Of a DNA stretch of 64,000 bases, positions 27,458-35,736 are shown one piece after another. Within the stretch, counting starts at the first letter, position 1; every line of letters starts with the position of its first letter. Both the position numbers and the translations under genes were made by a program. Under the pieces are notes generated by a model. It ran no database searches and was not told the origin of the DNA. It was given only the letters and a program-made list of their open reading frames with translations. Source of the DNA: UMGS1491 sp944380925 (lineage in GTDB: Bacteria > Bacillota > Clostridia > Oscillospirales > Acutalibacteraceae); the NCBI GenBank assembly GCA_944380925.1, contig CALWJD010000003.1, positions 62,001 through 126,000 on the forward strand. The letters run 5' to 3'.

Positions 27458-28219
27458 CTAAGCTTTTATGAATTTAATAAACTTAATAAATATTTCTCTA
27501 TCGCAATCAAAGGTTATTTTATCAGGTGCTTCATTTAAGCTACACCACATACATTTTTCAACTTCGCTTTCTTGCGGCGTTACTTTATCTGATGATGCTA
27601 CTGCGACGAAGTAGATGACTTCTTGTGTTACTCCTTTTTTGCACGAAAAGTAGGTGTGCTCTCTAAAATTGGGGATAATATCAACATCTAATCCGGTTTC
27701 TTCTTTTATTTCGCGCTTTGCAGTTTCGTGTTCGGTTTCATTTTTTTCAACGTGACCTTTAGGAAAGCCCCAATTAAGTTTTTTGTTATGTGGGAACCCG
27801 ATCAGTAGGGTTTTAAAAGTGCTTTCGAATTTGCGAATTACTATCGCACCGCAAGATTTTTCAATATTTTTGTAGCTATAAAGCTCATCAGAAATAAAAA
27901 ATTCGCCGTTTTCATTTTTTTGAAATTTTACTGCGCCAATTACGGCCTCTTTATTAATAGAACCATATAAATGAGGAAATATCATTTTATTTTTAGGGTT
28001 TTCTTCCCATTTAAGTTCTGCGGAAAGATATTCTGTATTCAAACATAAAATAAGTAGACTATCGTTAATGTTTTTTAGGCTGCTGTTTGCCACATGGAGT
28101 ATCTGATCAAAAGTGCAACAGTGTATAAAACCATTAATTTTTAGCGCCAGATCTTCATAAAATTGTGATTGCTCAAAATTGTTCCATTCGCTTTCCTTTA
28201 AAATGTGAAATACTATCAT
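27458..28219 (-). CDS. DUF952-Nudix hydrolase fusion
   Basis: A two-domain cytoplasmic protein of 253 residues. The N-terminal domain (about 1-110) resembles DUF952: FHILKESEW, GFIHCCTFDQILHVAN, LKWEENP and FPHLYGSI. The C-terminal domain (about 120-250) is a Nudix hydrolase with a complete box GHVEKNE..TAKREIKEETGL (GX5EX7REUXEEXGU) preceded by NWGFPKGH. The MutT/diadenosine-type architecture cannot fix the substrate; nucleoside diphosphate derivatives such as ADP-ribose, Ap4A or mRNA caps are possible. I place it low in the accessory block, 1.8 kb from a PARG-like gene. Confidence 0.82.
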   Translation of the reverse strand: MIVFHILKESEWNNFEQSQFYEDLALKINGFIHCCTFDQILHVANSSLKNINDSLLILCLNTEYLSAELKWEENPKNKMIFPHLYGSINKEAVIGAVKFQKNENGEFFISDELYSYKNIEKSCGAIVIRKFESTFKTLLIGFPHNKKLNWGFPKGHVEKNETEHETAKREIKEETGLDVDIIPNFREHTYFSCKKGVTQEVIYFVAVASSDKVTPQESEVEKCMWCSLNEAPDKITFDCDREIFIKFIKFIKA

Positions 28220-28407
28220 TACCGTTTTTTTCCTTTCTTACTTTTTTATTTTTGAGACACGTAAATAGCATTATACCGCAAATTATGTGGCTATTCAAGG
28301 CTTATTTAGACATGCATTTTTAGATTTGTAAAAAAATAAATCGGTAAGATGACAAATTACTTTTTATGTTTTTAAAAAGTACATTAATTACAAAATTATA
28401 ATATTTG

Positions 28408-28436
28408 TTGCAATAAAATTATATCTGGTGTATAAT
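28408..28436 (+). promoter_or_regulatory. Promoter of the cytosolic ankyrin gene
   Basis: TTGCAA (28408-28413), 17-base spacer, TATAAT (28431-28436), 30 bases before the start codon. The rest of the 28220-28465 gap shows nothing else. Confidence 0.7.
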
Positions 28437-28465
28437 GTTCGAAAATTATTAAAAGGAGTGATTTT

Positions 28466-29701
28466 ATGACTACTCAAGAAAAATTTTTTGAAGCCATCAG
28501 AAGATTGGATAGTAAAAAAGTGGTTGAATTATTGAATTTATCGGAAAAGAATGGAGAGCGTTCCAAAGAAACATACATCGATATAAATGGGTTGAGCAGC
28601 GCCGGATTAACCGCATTAATGTCAGTAGCGAAAGAAAAAAACGGTACTGAAATTGTAAAAATACTACTTGAGCATGGGGCGGATGCAAATACTGTTTGTA
28701 CTAAAGGATTATATAAATCAGAAAACGCATTGATAATGGCTGTAAGACGCAGTAAAAATCGTGATACGATTAGTCAGCTCATGAATGTAACAGAAAATCT
28801 CAATGCTGAAACAGACGACCATAAAACTGTTTTGATGTATGCCATAGATTTGGGCGATTTAGAAACTATTAAACTGTTGATTGGTAAAGGCCAAAAAAGC
28901 GTTACTCACTATCAATGTGGTGGCTATAATTCTTTGCTATATGCTTTACACAGCACAAATAAGAATGCGGTAGCTATAATAGAATTGCTTTTAGATGTGA
29001 TTGATGAAGGCGATCTTATGGTTTGTGACGCGCGTGGCAAAACCGCTTTGCATTACGTAGCGGTACGTGTTCCGGAAAACACTGTATTTGTCGAGAAGTT
29101 TTTGAAGAAAATTGGAATGGGTAAAGTGGATATTCCCGACGCTTTGGGGAACACACCGTTAATTGATGCGGCGGTTAAGGGGAGCGCGGCAGTGTGCAAG
29201 CTACTTACCAAATATGGTGCTGACGTTACGTACAAAAATAAAAGAGGTAAAACAGCTTGGGTTTTGGCTAAAGATGTGAAAACAAAAGAGGCTTTGGAGG
29301 AGGCTATATTGCCGAAAAGCTCTGAGCCCGATAGCGCAGAAATGACTCTGGAACAGTGGAACAAAACACTATTTGATGTTGTATGTGGTAGTAGAAAATA
29401 CCCGGATCTTGAAAAATTGCTCTCGCATAAGGTAAAGGGTGCAGATGTGAATGTTAAGAACAGGCATGGTGTAACACCGCTGCGTTGTATTGTGGGTAGT
29501 GATGATTATAGCATTAAAGAAAAGATAAAGTTTGCTAAGCTATTAGTTGATCATGGTGCTGATCCCGAGGTAGAGTTTAGAGATGGAACAAGTGCTGCCG
29601 ACGTGGTGTGGCAGAAATATTTGACTGATAAATCTAAAGATATGCAAGAACTGGTAAGAGTATTGGGAATTAAAGGTTTAGATTTGCGCGATAAAAAGTA
29701 A
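28466..29701 (+). CDS. Ankyrin-repeat protein without signal peptide
   Basis: A 411-residue protein composed almost wholly of ankyrin-like units: GLTALMSVAKEKNGTEIVKI with HGADANT, HKTVLMYAIDLGDLETIKLL, GKTALHYVAV, GNTPLIDAAVKGSAAVCKLL with YGADVTYKNKRGKTA, GVTPLRCIV...AKLLVDHGADPEVEFRDGTSA. No Sec signal or membrane segment is seen, so it is either cytosolic or exported by a route not visible here. Ankyrin arrays bind protein partners; the partner is unknown. It is monocistronic with its own promoter and terminator. A second, exported ankyrin protein is encoded at 59.9-61.9 kb, with different repeats. Confidence 0.85.
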   Translation: MTTQEKFFEAIRRLDSKKVVELLNLSEKNGERSKETYIDINGLSSAGLTALMSVAKEKNGTEIVKILLEHGADANTVCTKGLYKSENALIMAVRRSKNRDTISQLMNVTENLNAETDDHKTVLMYAIDLGDLETIKLLIGKGQKSVTHYQCGGYNSLLYALHSTNKNAVAIIELLLDVIDEGDLMVCDARGKTALHYVAVRVPENTVFVEKFLKKIGMGKVDIPDALGNTPLIDAAVKGSAAVCKLLTKYGADVTYKNKRGKTAWVLAKDVKTKEALEEAILPKSSEPDSAEMTLEQWNKTLFDVVCGSRKYPDLEKLLSHKVKGADVNVKNRHGVTPLRCIVGSDDYSIKEKIKFAKLLVDHGADPEVEFRDGTSAADVVWQKYLTDKSKDMQELVRVLGIKGLDLRDKK

Positions 29702-29797
29702 ATATAGAAATAAGTTTATTGGTTGGTTGTCAAGTAGTGGTAAATGAATAGTAACTTGTATTTAAGCATAAAAATGTTTTATAGCTATGGATTACTT

Positions 29798-29830
29798 TGT
29801 CCCCCCTGATTCATTTTAGGGGGGCATACG
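29798..29830 (+). terminator. C/G-rich hairpin terminator after the ankyrin gene
   Basis: CCCCCCT (29801-29807) pairs with AGGGGGG (29818-29824), followed by a short T run at about 29831. It is the only notable element in the 270-base gap 29702-29972. Confidence 0.6.
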
Positions 29831-29972
29831 TTTTTGAAAAAAATATATAAAGATATCTATAGTTATATTCTGTATGATGTTTTCGGATATATAAAATAGT
29901 GCTTTTCGTTACTTTTTTAAAATTCATATAATACGACGTCTATATATAAAAATTTGTCGGGAGGTAAACGGC

Positions 29973-31421
29973 ATGAATAAAGTGAACGCAGTTTTAAGTA
30001 AAATATCAGATGATCCAAGTCTTACACAATCTTTTATTAATTTGGATAATTTGGAAGATGTTAAAAACTTTATAAAAAAATTCGATTCCGAGATAACAGA
30101 TGAAGAACTATGCGCTTTTTTAGATGATATTTTTTCGGAAATGTCAATTGTAGTTGACGATGGATTACATAACGTAAGCGGAGGTACCTGTAATAAAAAA
30201 ATTTTTGCTTGGCCGATGGCATTGCTATCTTCTATGTCTGTTGCCGTGCAACCCAGTTTTGCCATGAAGCCCGGAAGTACATCTGGCGGTACGGTAGCTG
30301 TTGCTTCTAAGAAAAAGCATGAGAGTTTTGGTGCAAAAATTTTATCTTGGTTTAAAGGTGCGCCGAGTGGTGAAGTGGCTGATGGTTATCTATTTAATGG
30401 GTTTTTGGGAATACCAAGTGAAACAATTTTATCAAATAGCATGGAATCTCGTCGGCAGGTTTTTCGGGACACAATCGATTATTGCATAAAAAACAAAGAT
30501 AAATTATCAGTAAATTTTGATGATGAGGATTTTATAAGCGGTGCATCGGAGGTTGTTTGTTATAATCATGGGCTTTTTATGAGAAAATGTTCGGGCGATA
30601 AGGTAAAAGCAACTCCGGTTAAAATTTGGCTTACGAATGGTAAATCTTTGCAAAGTTTAAATGCTGTGAACGCCAGATTGAATATTGCTCCTAAGGATGT
30701 TAAAAACACAGCCGTTCTTAATTTTGCAAACTATTATTGCCCTGGAGGCGGCGTTATACAGGGCTGTACTGCGCAAGAAGAGTGCCTTTGCAGAATAACA
30801 AGCTTGTATCCACATTTGGCTACAAAAAGTATGAAACGTGATTTTTATAGTAAACATACTATTGATCCTGAAAATATTTCGGATTGGTATAGGTCGGGCA
30901 TAGCCAATGAAGCTATATATACAAAAGGTATAAAGCAAATAAAAGAAGATTATAATATCGGCCGAGTGGGTGAATATATCGATGGTTGTAAATTTAATGT
31001 TATAACGGCTGCTGCTCCTGATTTTAGAATTCACTGTTTGAGCAGACGTGAAATACCGCAATATAAAGAGTTAATGAAAGATTTGTGGAGAATGATTTTA
31101 GCCACGGCATATGAGCACGGTGACAAAAATTTGGTTTTGGGAGCATTAGGCTGTGGCGCTTTTAAAAATGATCCAAAACTAGTTTCGGAAGCGTTTTATG
31201 ATGTTTTAAGCGAGAAAGGTCCCGGTGGTATGCAGTGGTCATACTGCTTTGATAACATAATTCTTCCGATATTTACATCAAATAGAAGTGACCAAAGAAA
31301 TTATAATGCTTTTAAGAAAACCTATGGTGAGAGATGCGATTCTTTATACGGCTTTAGCGAAAAACATGCTCATCTGGCTAAAAGTATGCAAACAGAAATA
31401 GATTTACCATCCTATGATTAA
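29973..31421 (+). CDS. Nif11-type leader fused to PARG-like ADP-ribosyl hydrolase domain
   Basis: The N-terminal 71 residues look like a Nif11-type peptide leader: acidic and helical (LSKISDDPSLTQSF, ITDEELCAFLDDI) and ending LHNVSGG, a double-glycine cleavage site at G70-G71. A hydrophobic stretch (FAWPMALLSSMSVAVQPSFA) follows. From about residue 150 the protein matches the microbial PARG/TIGR02452 (DUF2263) family: NFANYYCPGGG, then the signature GGG-X7-QEE at 258-270 (GGGVIQGCTAQEE), CRITSLYPHL, ITAAAPDF and LGALGCGAFKNDP. The catalytic glutamates are intact, so it should cleave poly- or mono-ADP-ribose. The leader suggests export through a C39-peptidase ABC transporter, which is not in the window. 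Monocistronic; ribosome site GGGAGG; own terminator. Confidence 0.85.
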   Translation: MNKVNAVLSKISDDPSLTQSFINLDNLEDVKNFIKKFDSEITDEELCAFLDDIFSEMSIVVDDGLHNVSGGTCNKKIFAWPMALLSSMSVAVQPSFAMKPGSTSGGTVAVASKKKHESFGAKILSWFKGAPSGEVADGYLFNGFLGIPSETILSNSMESRRQVFRDTIDYCIKNKDKLSVNFDDEDFISGASEVVCYNHGLFMRKCSGDKVKATPVKIWLTNGKSLQSLNAVNARLNIAPKDVKNTAVLNFANYYCPGGGVIQGCTAQEECLCRITSLYPHLATKSMKRDFYSKHTIDPENISDWYRSGIANEAIYTKGIKQIKEDYNIGRVGEYIDGCKFNVITAAAPDFRIHCLSRREIPQYKELMKDLWRMILATAYEHGDKNLVLGALGCGAFKNDPKLVSEAFYDVLSEKGPGGMQWSYCFDNIILPIFTSNRSDQRNYNAFKKTYGERCDSLYGFSEKHAHLAKSMQTEIDLPSYD

Positions 31422-31444
31422 TTAGAAATGGATAATTAAATACA

Positions 31445-31484
31445 AATATCCCCTGATAGTTTTTTATCAGGGGATATTTTTTAA
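31445..31484 (+). terminator. Rho-independent terminator of the PARG-like gene
   Basis: Perfect 14-base stem (31445-31458 with 31465-31478) with a 6-base T loop and trailing T run. It can also serve the convergent DUF1796 gene. Confidence 0.88.
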
Positions 31485-31507
31485 AATGATAAAGCTAAAA
31501 TAACTTT

Positions 31508-32434
31508 TTAATCCACAAATTCTTCCGGAAATTTGGCGTTTCCAAATACTTTATCACTTAGCTCAATAGTTTTCATAACCATATCCCAAGCGGTATAATT
31601 TGCTATCCAACCGGGCTTATTTTCGGGGTTGCCTTCAGGTGTTTTGTCGCTAAAAGTAAACTTGATGATTTTCAAATTATCTTGATTAAATATGGTGGAT
31701 TGTTTTACATCTTTAGCGGTTTCATCATCAACTATATTTATCAAAGTAATTTTTTTACCTTTATAAATGTTGCTAAACTTTTTTATGAAATCTATAAATT
31801 CTTCATCGGATTCAGTGGGTCTATTGCATATAAGTCCGATAGATTCTGATTTTTTAAAAATATCATCCACCTGCTTGGCTCTATGTAACATAAGTTCCCT
31901 AATTCTGGTTCTTTCTTCGCTGAGGGGGACGTCTTTTTTAAAATGATGTATTGAAACCACATTGTTTTTTATATCCTTTACATGTTTACAATCGTGACAG
32001 AATTTGTTTGGAATTTCTTCTATTTTATCAAAAAAATCTTCAAATTTGGTTTCGAAAAAATGAATTGTTGTATCAAGACTATATTTCATCATCCAGTCGA
32101 GAGGAGATGATTGAAATCTAAAATGATATTCACTTAAATAAAAGGCCGGTCTGCATTCGGCTCCAATAGAAAAAATACAATCGACTTTTATGGTTTCGAA
32201 CTGTTCGCGTTGTTTGTCCTTGACCTCTTCCGCTGAAACGCTTTCTAATTGGTTTTCGGTTTTGTTTTCGGAAATATTTGCGGAACTGCCGGAAACGAAT
32301 GGAAAAAAGCATACAGAAACAAGAAAAACACTAATTACTTTTTTCATAAGAAAATTGGACATGCAAATTAATTTATTTGGCTCGGAATTAAAAGTGCGTT
32401 TAGTTGGATTTTGTTTATTTTCGTTATTGTTCAC
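31508..32434 (-). CDS. Exported DUF1796 putative cysteine peptidase
   Basis: From about residue 90 the protein matches DUF1796, a papain-like putative cysteine peptidase family: DCIFSIGAECRPAFYL with the candidate Cys, then SSPLDWMM, a Cys-rich FCHDCKH segment, and IHHFKKDV with a candidate His. A signal peptide is visible at residues 30-52 (MKKVISVFLVSVCFFPFVSGSSA), after a 29-residue hydrophilic extension. The GTG start at 32434 follows AGAGG; starting at Met30 would give a standard signal peptide but has no ribosome site. DUF1796 proteins are usually cytosolic, so the signal is notable. Target unknown. Confidence 0.78.
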   Translation of the reverse strand: MNNNENKQNPTKRTFNSEPNKLICMSNFLMKKVISVFLVSVCFFPFVSGSSANISENKTENQLESVSAEEVKDKQREQFETIKVDCIFSIGAECRPAFYLSEYHFRFQSSPLDWMMKYSLDTTIHFFETKFEDFFDKIEEIPNKFCHDCKHVKDIKNNVVSIHHFKKDVPLSEERTRIRELMLHRAKQVDDIFKKSESIGLICNRPTESDEEFIDFIKKFSNIYKGKKITLINIVDDETAKDVKQSTIFNQDNLKIIKFTFSDKTPEGNPENKPGWIANYTAWDMVMKTIELSDKVFGNAKFPEEFVD

Positions 32435-32677
32435 AGCTACCTCTTTTTGTTCGAAAAATATTTTTAACTTCTATGTAACCTTTATTATACTATATAAACT
32501 TAGAAATTTCAAATATCAAAAGATTTTAATTTAAAATATATAAGTAAAATTTATTTGATTGAGATTTTTTGCAATAATTTATTTATGTACAATAAAAAAT
32601 CAAAAATATGTATTGAATTTATTTTGAATATAGTATAAAATGATGCAAAATTTTAATTACATAAGGGGTGGTTGGTT

Positions 32678-34411
32678 GTGTTTTATAAAAAAATTACTGC
32701 TGTAGTATTGTCGTTTATGATGGTATTTTTTAATTTTTTGCCCAATATGCAAGCTAGGAAGCTTACGGATGATAAAGTTCATAATTCAGGAATATTGGGG
32801 TTTGGCGGAAGTTATGACTATAAAAGAAATGGCGATGGAAATGGTGATACGATAACTCTTTTGAAATGTAAGACGAAAAGGCAAGTGGATATCACTTCGC
32901 CTGTAGATGGATATAAAGTTACTCAAATTGCCGGGAATTTTTCCGGCGGATCACAACCGAGCAGTTTAAGTGCCGGCGAACGTATGAAACTGTTTTTTAA
33001 AAATGCGGGCGCTGTTACAAAAGGAACGGCGGTCGGAGGCGTTCGTATTTTAGCAAATATTCTAATGGCATTGGGGGAGGGTGCGAGCTGTGTTGTTGCA
33101 AACACAGGTAAAGCTATTGTTAACGGGTTTGTTATAGGCACTGTGATGCTAACGCCTCTTTTAAACATATTCGTTATGGGTATGTTGGAAAACTGTAGCG
33201 ATGGCCTTGATGAACTTCGTATATTCAAATGGGATGAATACAGAAGCTTTGAGCCGGATTATTATGCTATGCCGGAAATAAATATTACGAGGCCACAGGT
33301 ATATGCCAAAAATATAAAGAGTGTTGATTTGCGTGAGTGTAACACTGTGGGTGAAAATGCTTTTACAAACTGTAAAAAACTAAAAAAAGCTATTTTGCCA
33401 CTTTGTAAAAATATTGGTGATTACGCATTTGCAAATTGTGAGTCATTAAGTGAAATTAATTTTGAACAGTGTAGAAATATAGGAATTGGCACATTTTTAA
33501 ATTGTAAAAAATTGGAAAATGTTAAGTTGCCTTTCTGCGGAAATGTTTGTTATCATGCTTTTGCAGGATGTAAAAATCTTAAAAATGTAGATTTATGGGG
33601 TTGGGATTCGTCAGATGTTACATTATACGGACAGTGTTTTGAAAATTGCGAAAAGTTGGAACGTGTTTATGCACCGAATTGTAAAAAAATAGCAAGAGGT
33701 GCCTTTGACGGATGCAATAATTTACGTGAATTAACTATTTCCAAAGATTGTAAATTTGCAGAAGGTGCAATTCCTGAAGAAAAGGTCAAGGCAGGCTGTG
33801 TGAAATTGGCTTCAAGCGGCACGATATCCTTGGAGCAGTACAGGGCAGCTACAATCAAATCTGATGAGGATAGTGAAAAATTCGATGCGCAAGATGATAA
33901 AACGGACGTACGTTTGCAAGCCGAGGCGGGCGTTTTCCCGAAAGATGCCAAGCTAACCGTAAAAAAGGTTATGGCTAAAGATATGATGGATAAAAAGCAA
34001 TATAAAGAAGCTTTGAAAAATTTGGATGACGAACATAAAAACAAGATTGAAAAATTATATATGTATGATATTACAGTTACCGATAGAAACGGAAACGCTA
34101 TTCAACCAAACGGAAAAGTACAGGTTTTATTCCCAATTAACCAGGATTTGGACGAAAAAGATTTGAAAGCATTGCGCATTTCTGAAAATAAGGATTACGT
34201 ATTTAAGCATGAAATTGTTGAAATAAATGGCAAAAAGTATTGTAGTTATTATACGGATCATTTTAGTGTATATTGCCTTATGGATACGTTTTCTTCTGAA
34301 GATGCGTGGGATTATCTGGTGCCGTACGTGGCGGGAATAGCAACTTTCTCCCTTTTGGCCTGGGTTATATATCATAGCATGATGAAAAGAAAAAAATTAT
34401 ATGTAAATTAG
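32678..34411 (+). CDS. Membrane-anchored BspA-type leucine-rich-repeat protein
   Basis: Signal peptide at residues 1-30 (YKKITAVVLSFMMVFFNFLP). A hydrophobic helical region at about 105-175 follows. LRR_5-type repeats of about 23 residues run at about 215-370, with the unit NAFTNCKKLKKAILPLCKNI, YAFANCESLSEINF, TFLNCKKLENVKLP, HAFAGCKNLKNVDL. A C-terminal beta-rich domain is followed by a membrane helix (YLVPYVAGIATFSLLAWVIY) and a basic tail. Such repeats are common in surface proteins of gut and oral bacteria and of trichomonads, and mediate adhesion. There is no LPxTG motif, so it is helix-anchored. GTG start behind AAGGGG. Confidence 0.83.
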   Translation: MFYKKITAVVLSFMMVFFNFLPNMQARKLTDDKVHNSGILGFGGSYDYKRNGDGNGDTITLLKCKTKRQVDITSPVDGYKVTQIAGNFSGGSQPSSLSAGERMKLFFKNAGAVTKGTAVGGVRILANILMALGEGASCVVANTGKAIVNGFVIGTVMLTPLLNIFVMGMLENCSDGLDELRIFKWDEYRSFEPDYYAMPEINITRPQVYAKNIKSVDLRECNTVGENAFTNCKKLKKAILPLCKNIGDYAFANCESLSEINFEQCRNIGIGTFLNCKKLENVKLPFCGNVCYHAFAGCKNLKNVDLWGWDSSDVTLYGQCFENCEKLERVYAPNCKKIARGAFDGCNNLRELTISKDCKFAEGAIPEEKVKAGCVKLASSGTISLEQYRAATIKSDEDSEKFDAQDDKTDVRLQAEAGVFPKDAKLTVKKVMAKDMMDKKQYKEALKNLDDEHKNKIEKLYMYDITVTDRNGNAIQPNGKVQVLFPINQDLDEKDLKALRISENKDYVFKHEIVEINGKKYCSYYTDHFSVYCLMDTFSSEDAWDYLVPYVAGIATFSLLAWVIYHSMMKRKKLYVN

Positions 34412-34507
34412 AAGATCTTTTTAAATAAAAAGTCGTGCTTAAAATTGAGTGTGTATATAATACTTTGATACGGTAGTTTCCGAAAGCTAATTTTTATTAA
34501 GCAAAAG

Positions 34508-34545
34508 TCATTCCACAGGGGATAAATTCCTGCGGAATGATTTGG
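34508..34545 (+). terminator. Terminator in the LRR to antitoxin gap
   Basis: A 12-base stem (34508-34519 with 34529-34540, one mismatch) followed by T-rich sequence. The remainder of the 420-base gap 34412-34832 has a GC-richer patch (34660-34700) with short open frames, but I recognise no gene in it; it may be an eroded insertion. Confidence 0.65.
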
Positions 34546-34832
34546 TTGTTAGGCATTTTTATAATATAAATTATCCACTAATTATAGGGTGTCAACCTCA
34601 TGTTCAGAATTCAATAGAAGAAACATTCCGTAAGAAAATTTTACACTTCTTATTGAATGCCCTGTTGGTGCGGGGCCCCATGAGGGGCATGAACAAATTA
34701 GTAATAATGAAGTCGAAACCCAACTAAAGTATTTATAAAAAACACATAGTAAAATTCACTCAACACAGATATTGAAATTATCCGAGAATTATCATATAAT
34801 AATAGTATTAAAATATATTTGAGGTGATTTAC

Positions 34833-35102
34833 ATGGTAATAAAATCTTCTACCACACTCAGAAATGATTATAATCTTATTTCAAATTTGGCACATGAAAT
34901 GGATGACCCGATTTATATCACTAAAAACGGTGAAGGCGATTTGGTTGTTATGAGTATGGAATCTTTTGAGAAAAGAGAAGAAATGCTGAAACTCAGAACT
35001 AAAATTATGGTAGCGGAAAATGAACGCTTATTAGGGGAACGAGGTATTTCATTTGATGAAGTAAAACAAAGGTTAGAGGTAAAGTTTAATGAAAAAATAT
35101 AA
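34833..35102 (+). CDS. Phd/YefM-type antitoxin
   Basis: An 89-residue protein with the N-terminal DNA-binding fold of Phd/YefM antitoxins: VIKSSTTLRNDYNLISNLA, DPIYITKNGEGDLVVMSMESFEKREEM. The C-terminal helix (LLGERGISFDEVKQRLE) would wrap the toxin. ATG 34833 is used because GAGGTG at 34821 is its ribosome site; a GTG at 34824 lies inside that site. Its stop overlaps the toxin start by 14 bases, the usual coupling for type II pairs, and the pair probably represses its own promoter. Confidence 0.88.
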   Translation: MVIKSSTTLRNDYNLISNLAHEMDDPIYITKNGEGDLVVMSMESFEKREEMLKLRTKIMVAENERLLGERGISFDEVKQRLEVKFNEKI

Positions 35103-35418
35103 AGTTGAATTTTTACCATCCGCATGGAGAGAAATTGACGAAATATCAAATTACTATCTAAATAAAGTTGGTCAAAAATCTGCTAAAAAGATATTTGATA
35201 GAATATTTAAAGCGATTCAAAGGCTTGAAATTTTTCCATTATCTTGCCCTTTGATTAATGATGAAATGTTGAGACAAGAAGGTTATCGAATTTTTATTTG
35301 TGATGACTATATTTGCGTCTATAAATTGGTTGATGAAGTAGTTTATATTTATCACATAGCAAACGGAAGAACTAACTATAAAAATTTAATTCAAAAAAAC
35401 AAGCCGATTATACAATAA
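35089..35418 (+). CDS. RelE/ParE-type toxin
   Basis: A 109-residue basic protein of the RelE/ParE superfamily: YKVEFLPSAWREIDEISNYYLNKVG, a central SCPLINDEMLRQEGYRIFICDDYICVYKLVD and the terminal VYIYHIANGRTNYKNLI. RelE members cut mRNA in the ribosome and ParE members inhibit gyrase; the sequence does not decide between them. It overlaps the antitoxin gene. The stop codon lies 17 bases from the 3' end of a convergent tRNA-Arg gene, a common place for mobile cargo. Confidence 0.88.
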   Translation: MKKYKVEFLPSAWREIDEISNYYLNKVGQKSAKKIFDRIFKAIQRLEIFPLSCPLINDEMLRQEGYRIFICDDYICVYKLVDEVVYIYHIANGRTNYKNLIQKNKPIIQ

Positions 35419-35435
35419 TCGACCTATTTTGACCC

Positions 35436-35512
35436 TGGTCCGCCCGGAGGGATTCGAACCCCCGACCTTCAGAATCGGAATCTGCTGCGATATCCAGCTT
35501 CGCCACGGGCGG
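35436..35512 (-). tRNA. tRNA-Arg (anticodon CCG)
   Basis: On the minus strand a full cloverleaf folds: acceptor CCGCCCG with CGGGCGG, T8, D stem GCGA/TCGC with loop AGCTGGATA, anticodon loop TTCCGAT (CCG), T stem GGGGG/CCCTC with TTCGAAT loop, discriminator A and encoded CCA (35438-35436). The first anticodon-stem pair is a G-A mismatch. It reads the CGG codon, rare in a genome of this composition. Confidence 0.95.
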
Positions 35513-35672
35513 ATTTCAAGTGAGTAAGCTATATATTAAACCTAATATACTTACGCTTTCTTCAAAGAAAATATTATAATATTTATCCGCGTAAGTCAAA
35601 TGAATACAAGTTTTTTATTATTTGGCGAAAAACTGATTTTGCAATAAAACGTAACAATTTTTTGAAAAAATA

Positions 35673-35703
35673 TTGACTTTTTAAATAAAATATCTAAGAT
35701 ATT
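35673..35703 (+). promoter_or_regulatory. Promoter with overlapping palindrome
   Basis: TTGACT (35673-35678), 16 bases, TAAGAT (35695-35700). A perfect 7-1-7 palindrome (AATATCTAAGATATT, 35689-35703) covers the -10 element and could be a repressor site. It drives the lipoprotein gene. Confidence 0.6.
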
Positions 35704-35736
35704 ATTTGATGAAATCAAAAAAGGGGTTGCTCAGTT

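Noticed and set aside
34542..34727. Short open frame of 61 codons before the antitoxin
   Set aside because: No ribosome site, no recognisable family and a GC-richer patch unlike its neighbours; more likely eroded DNA.
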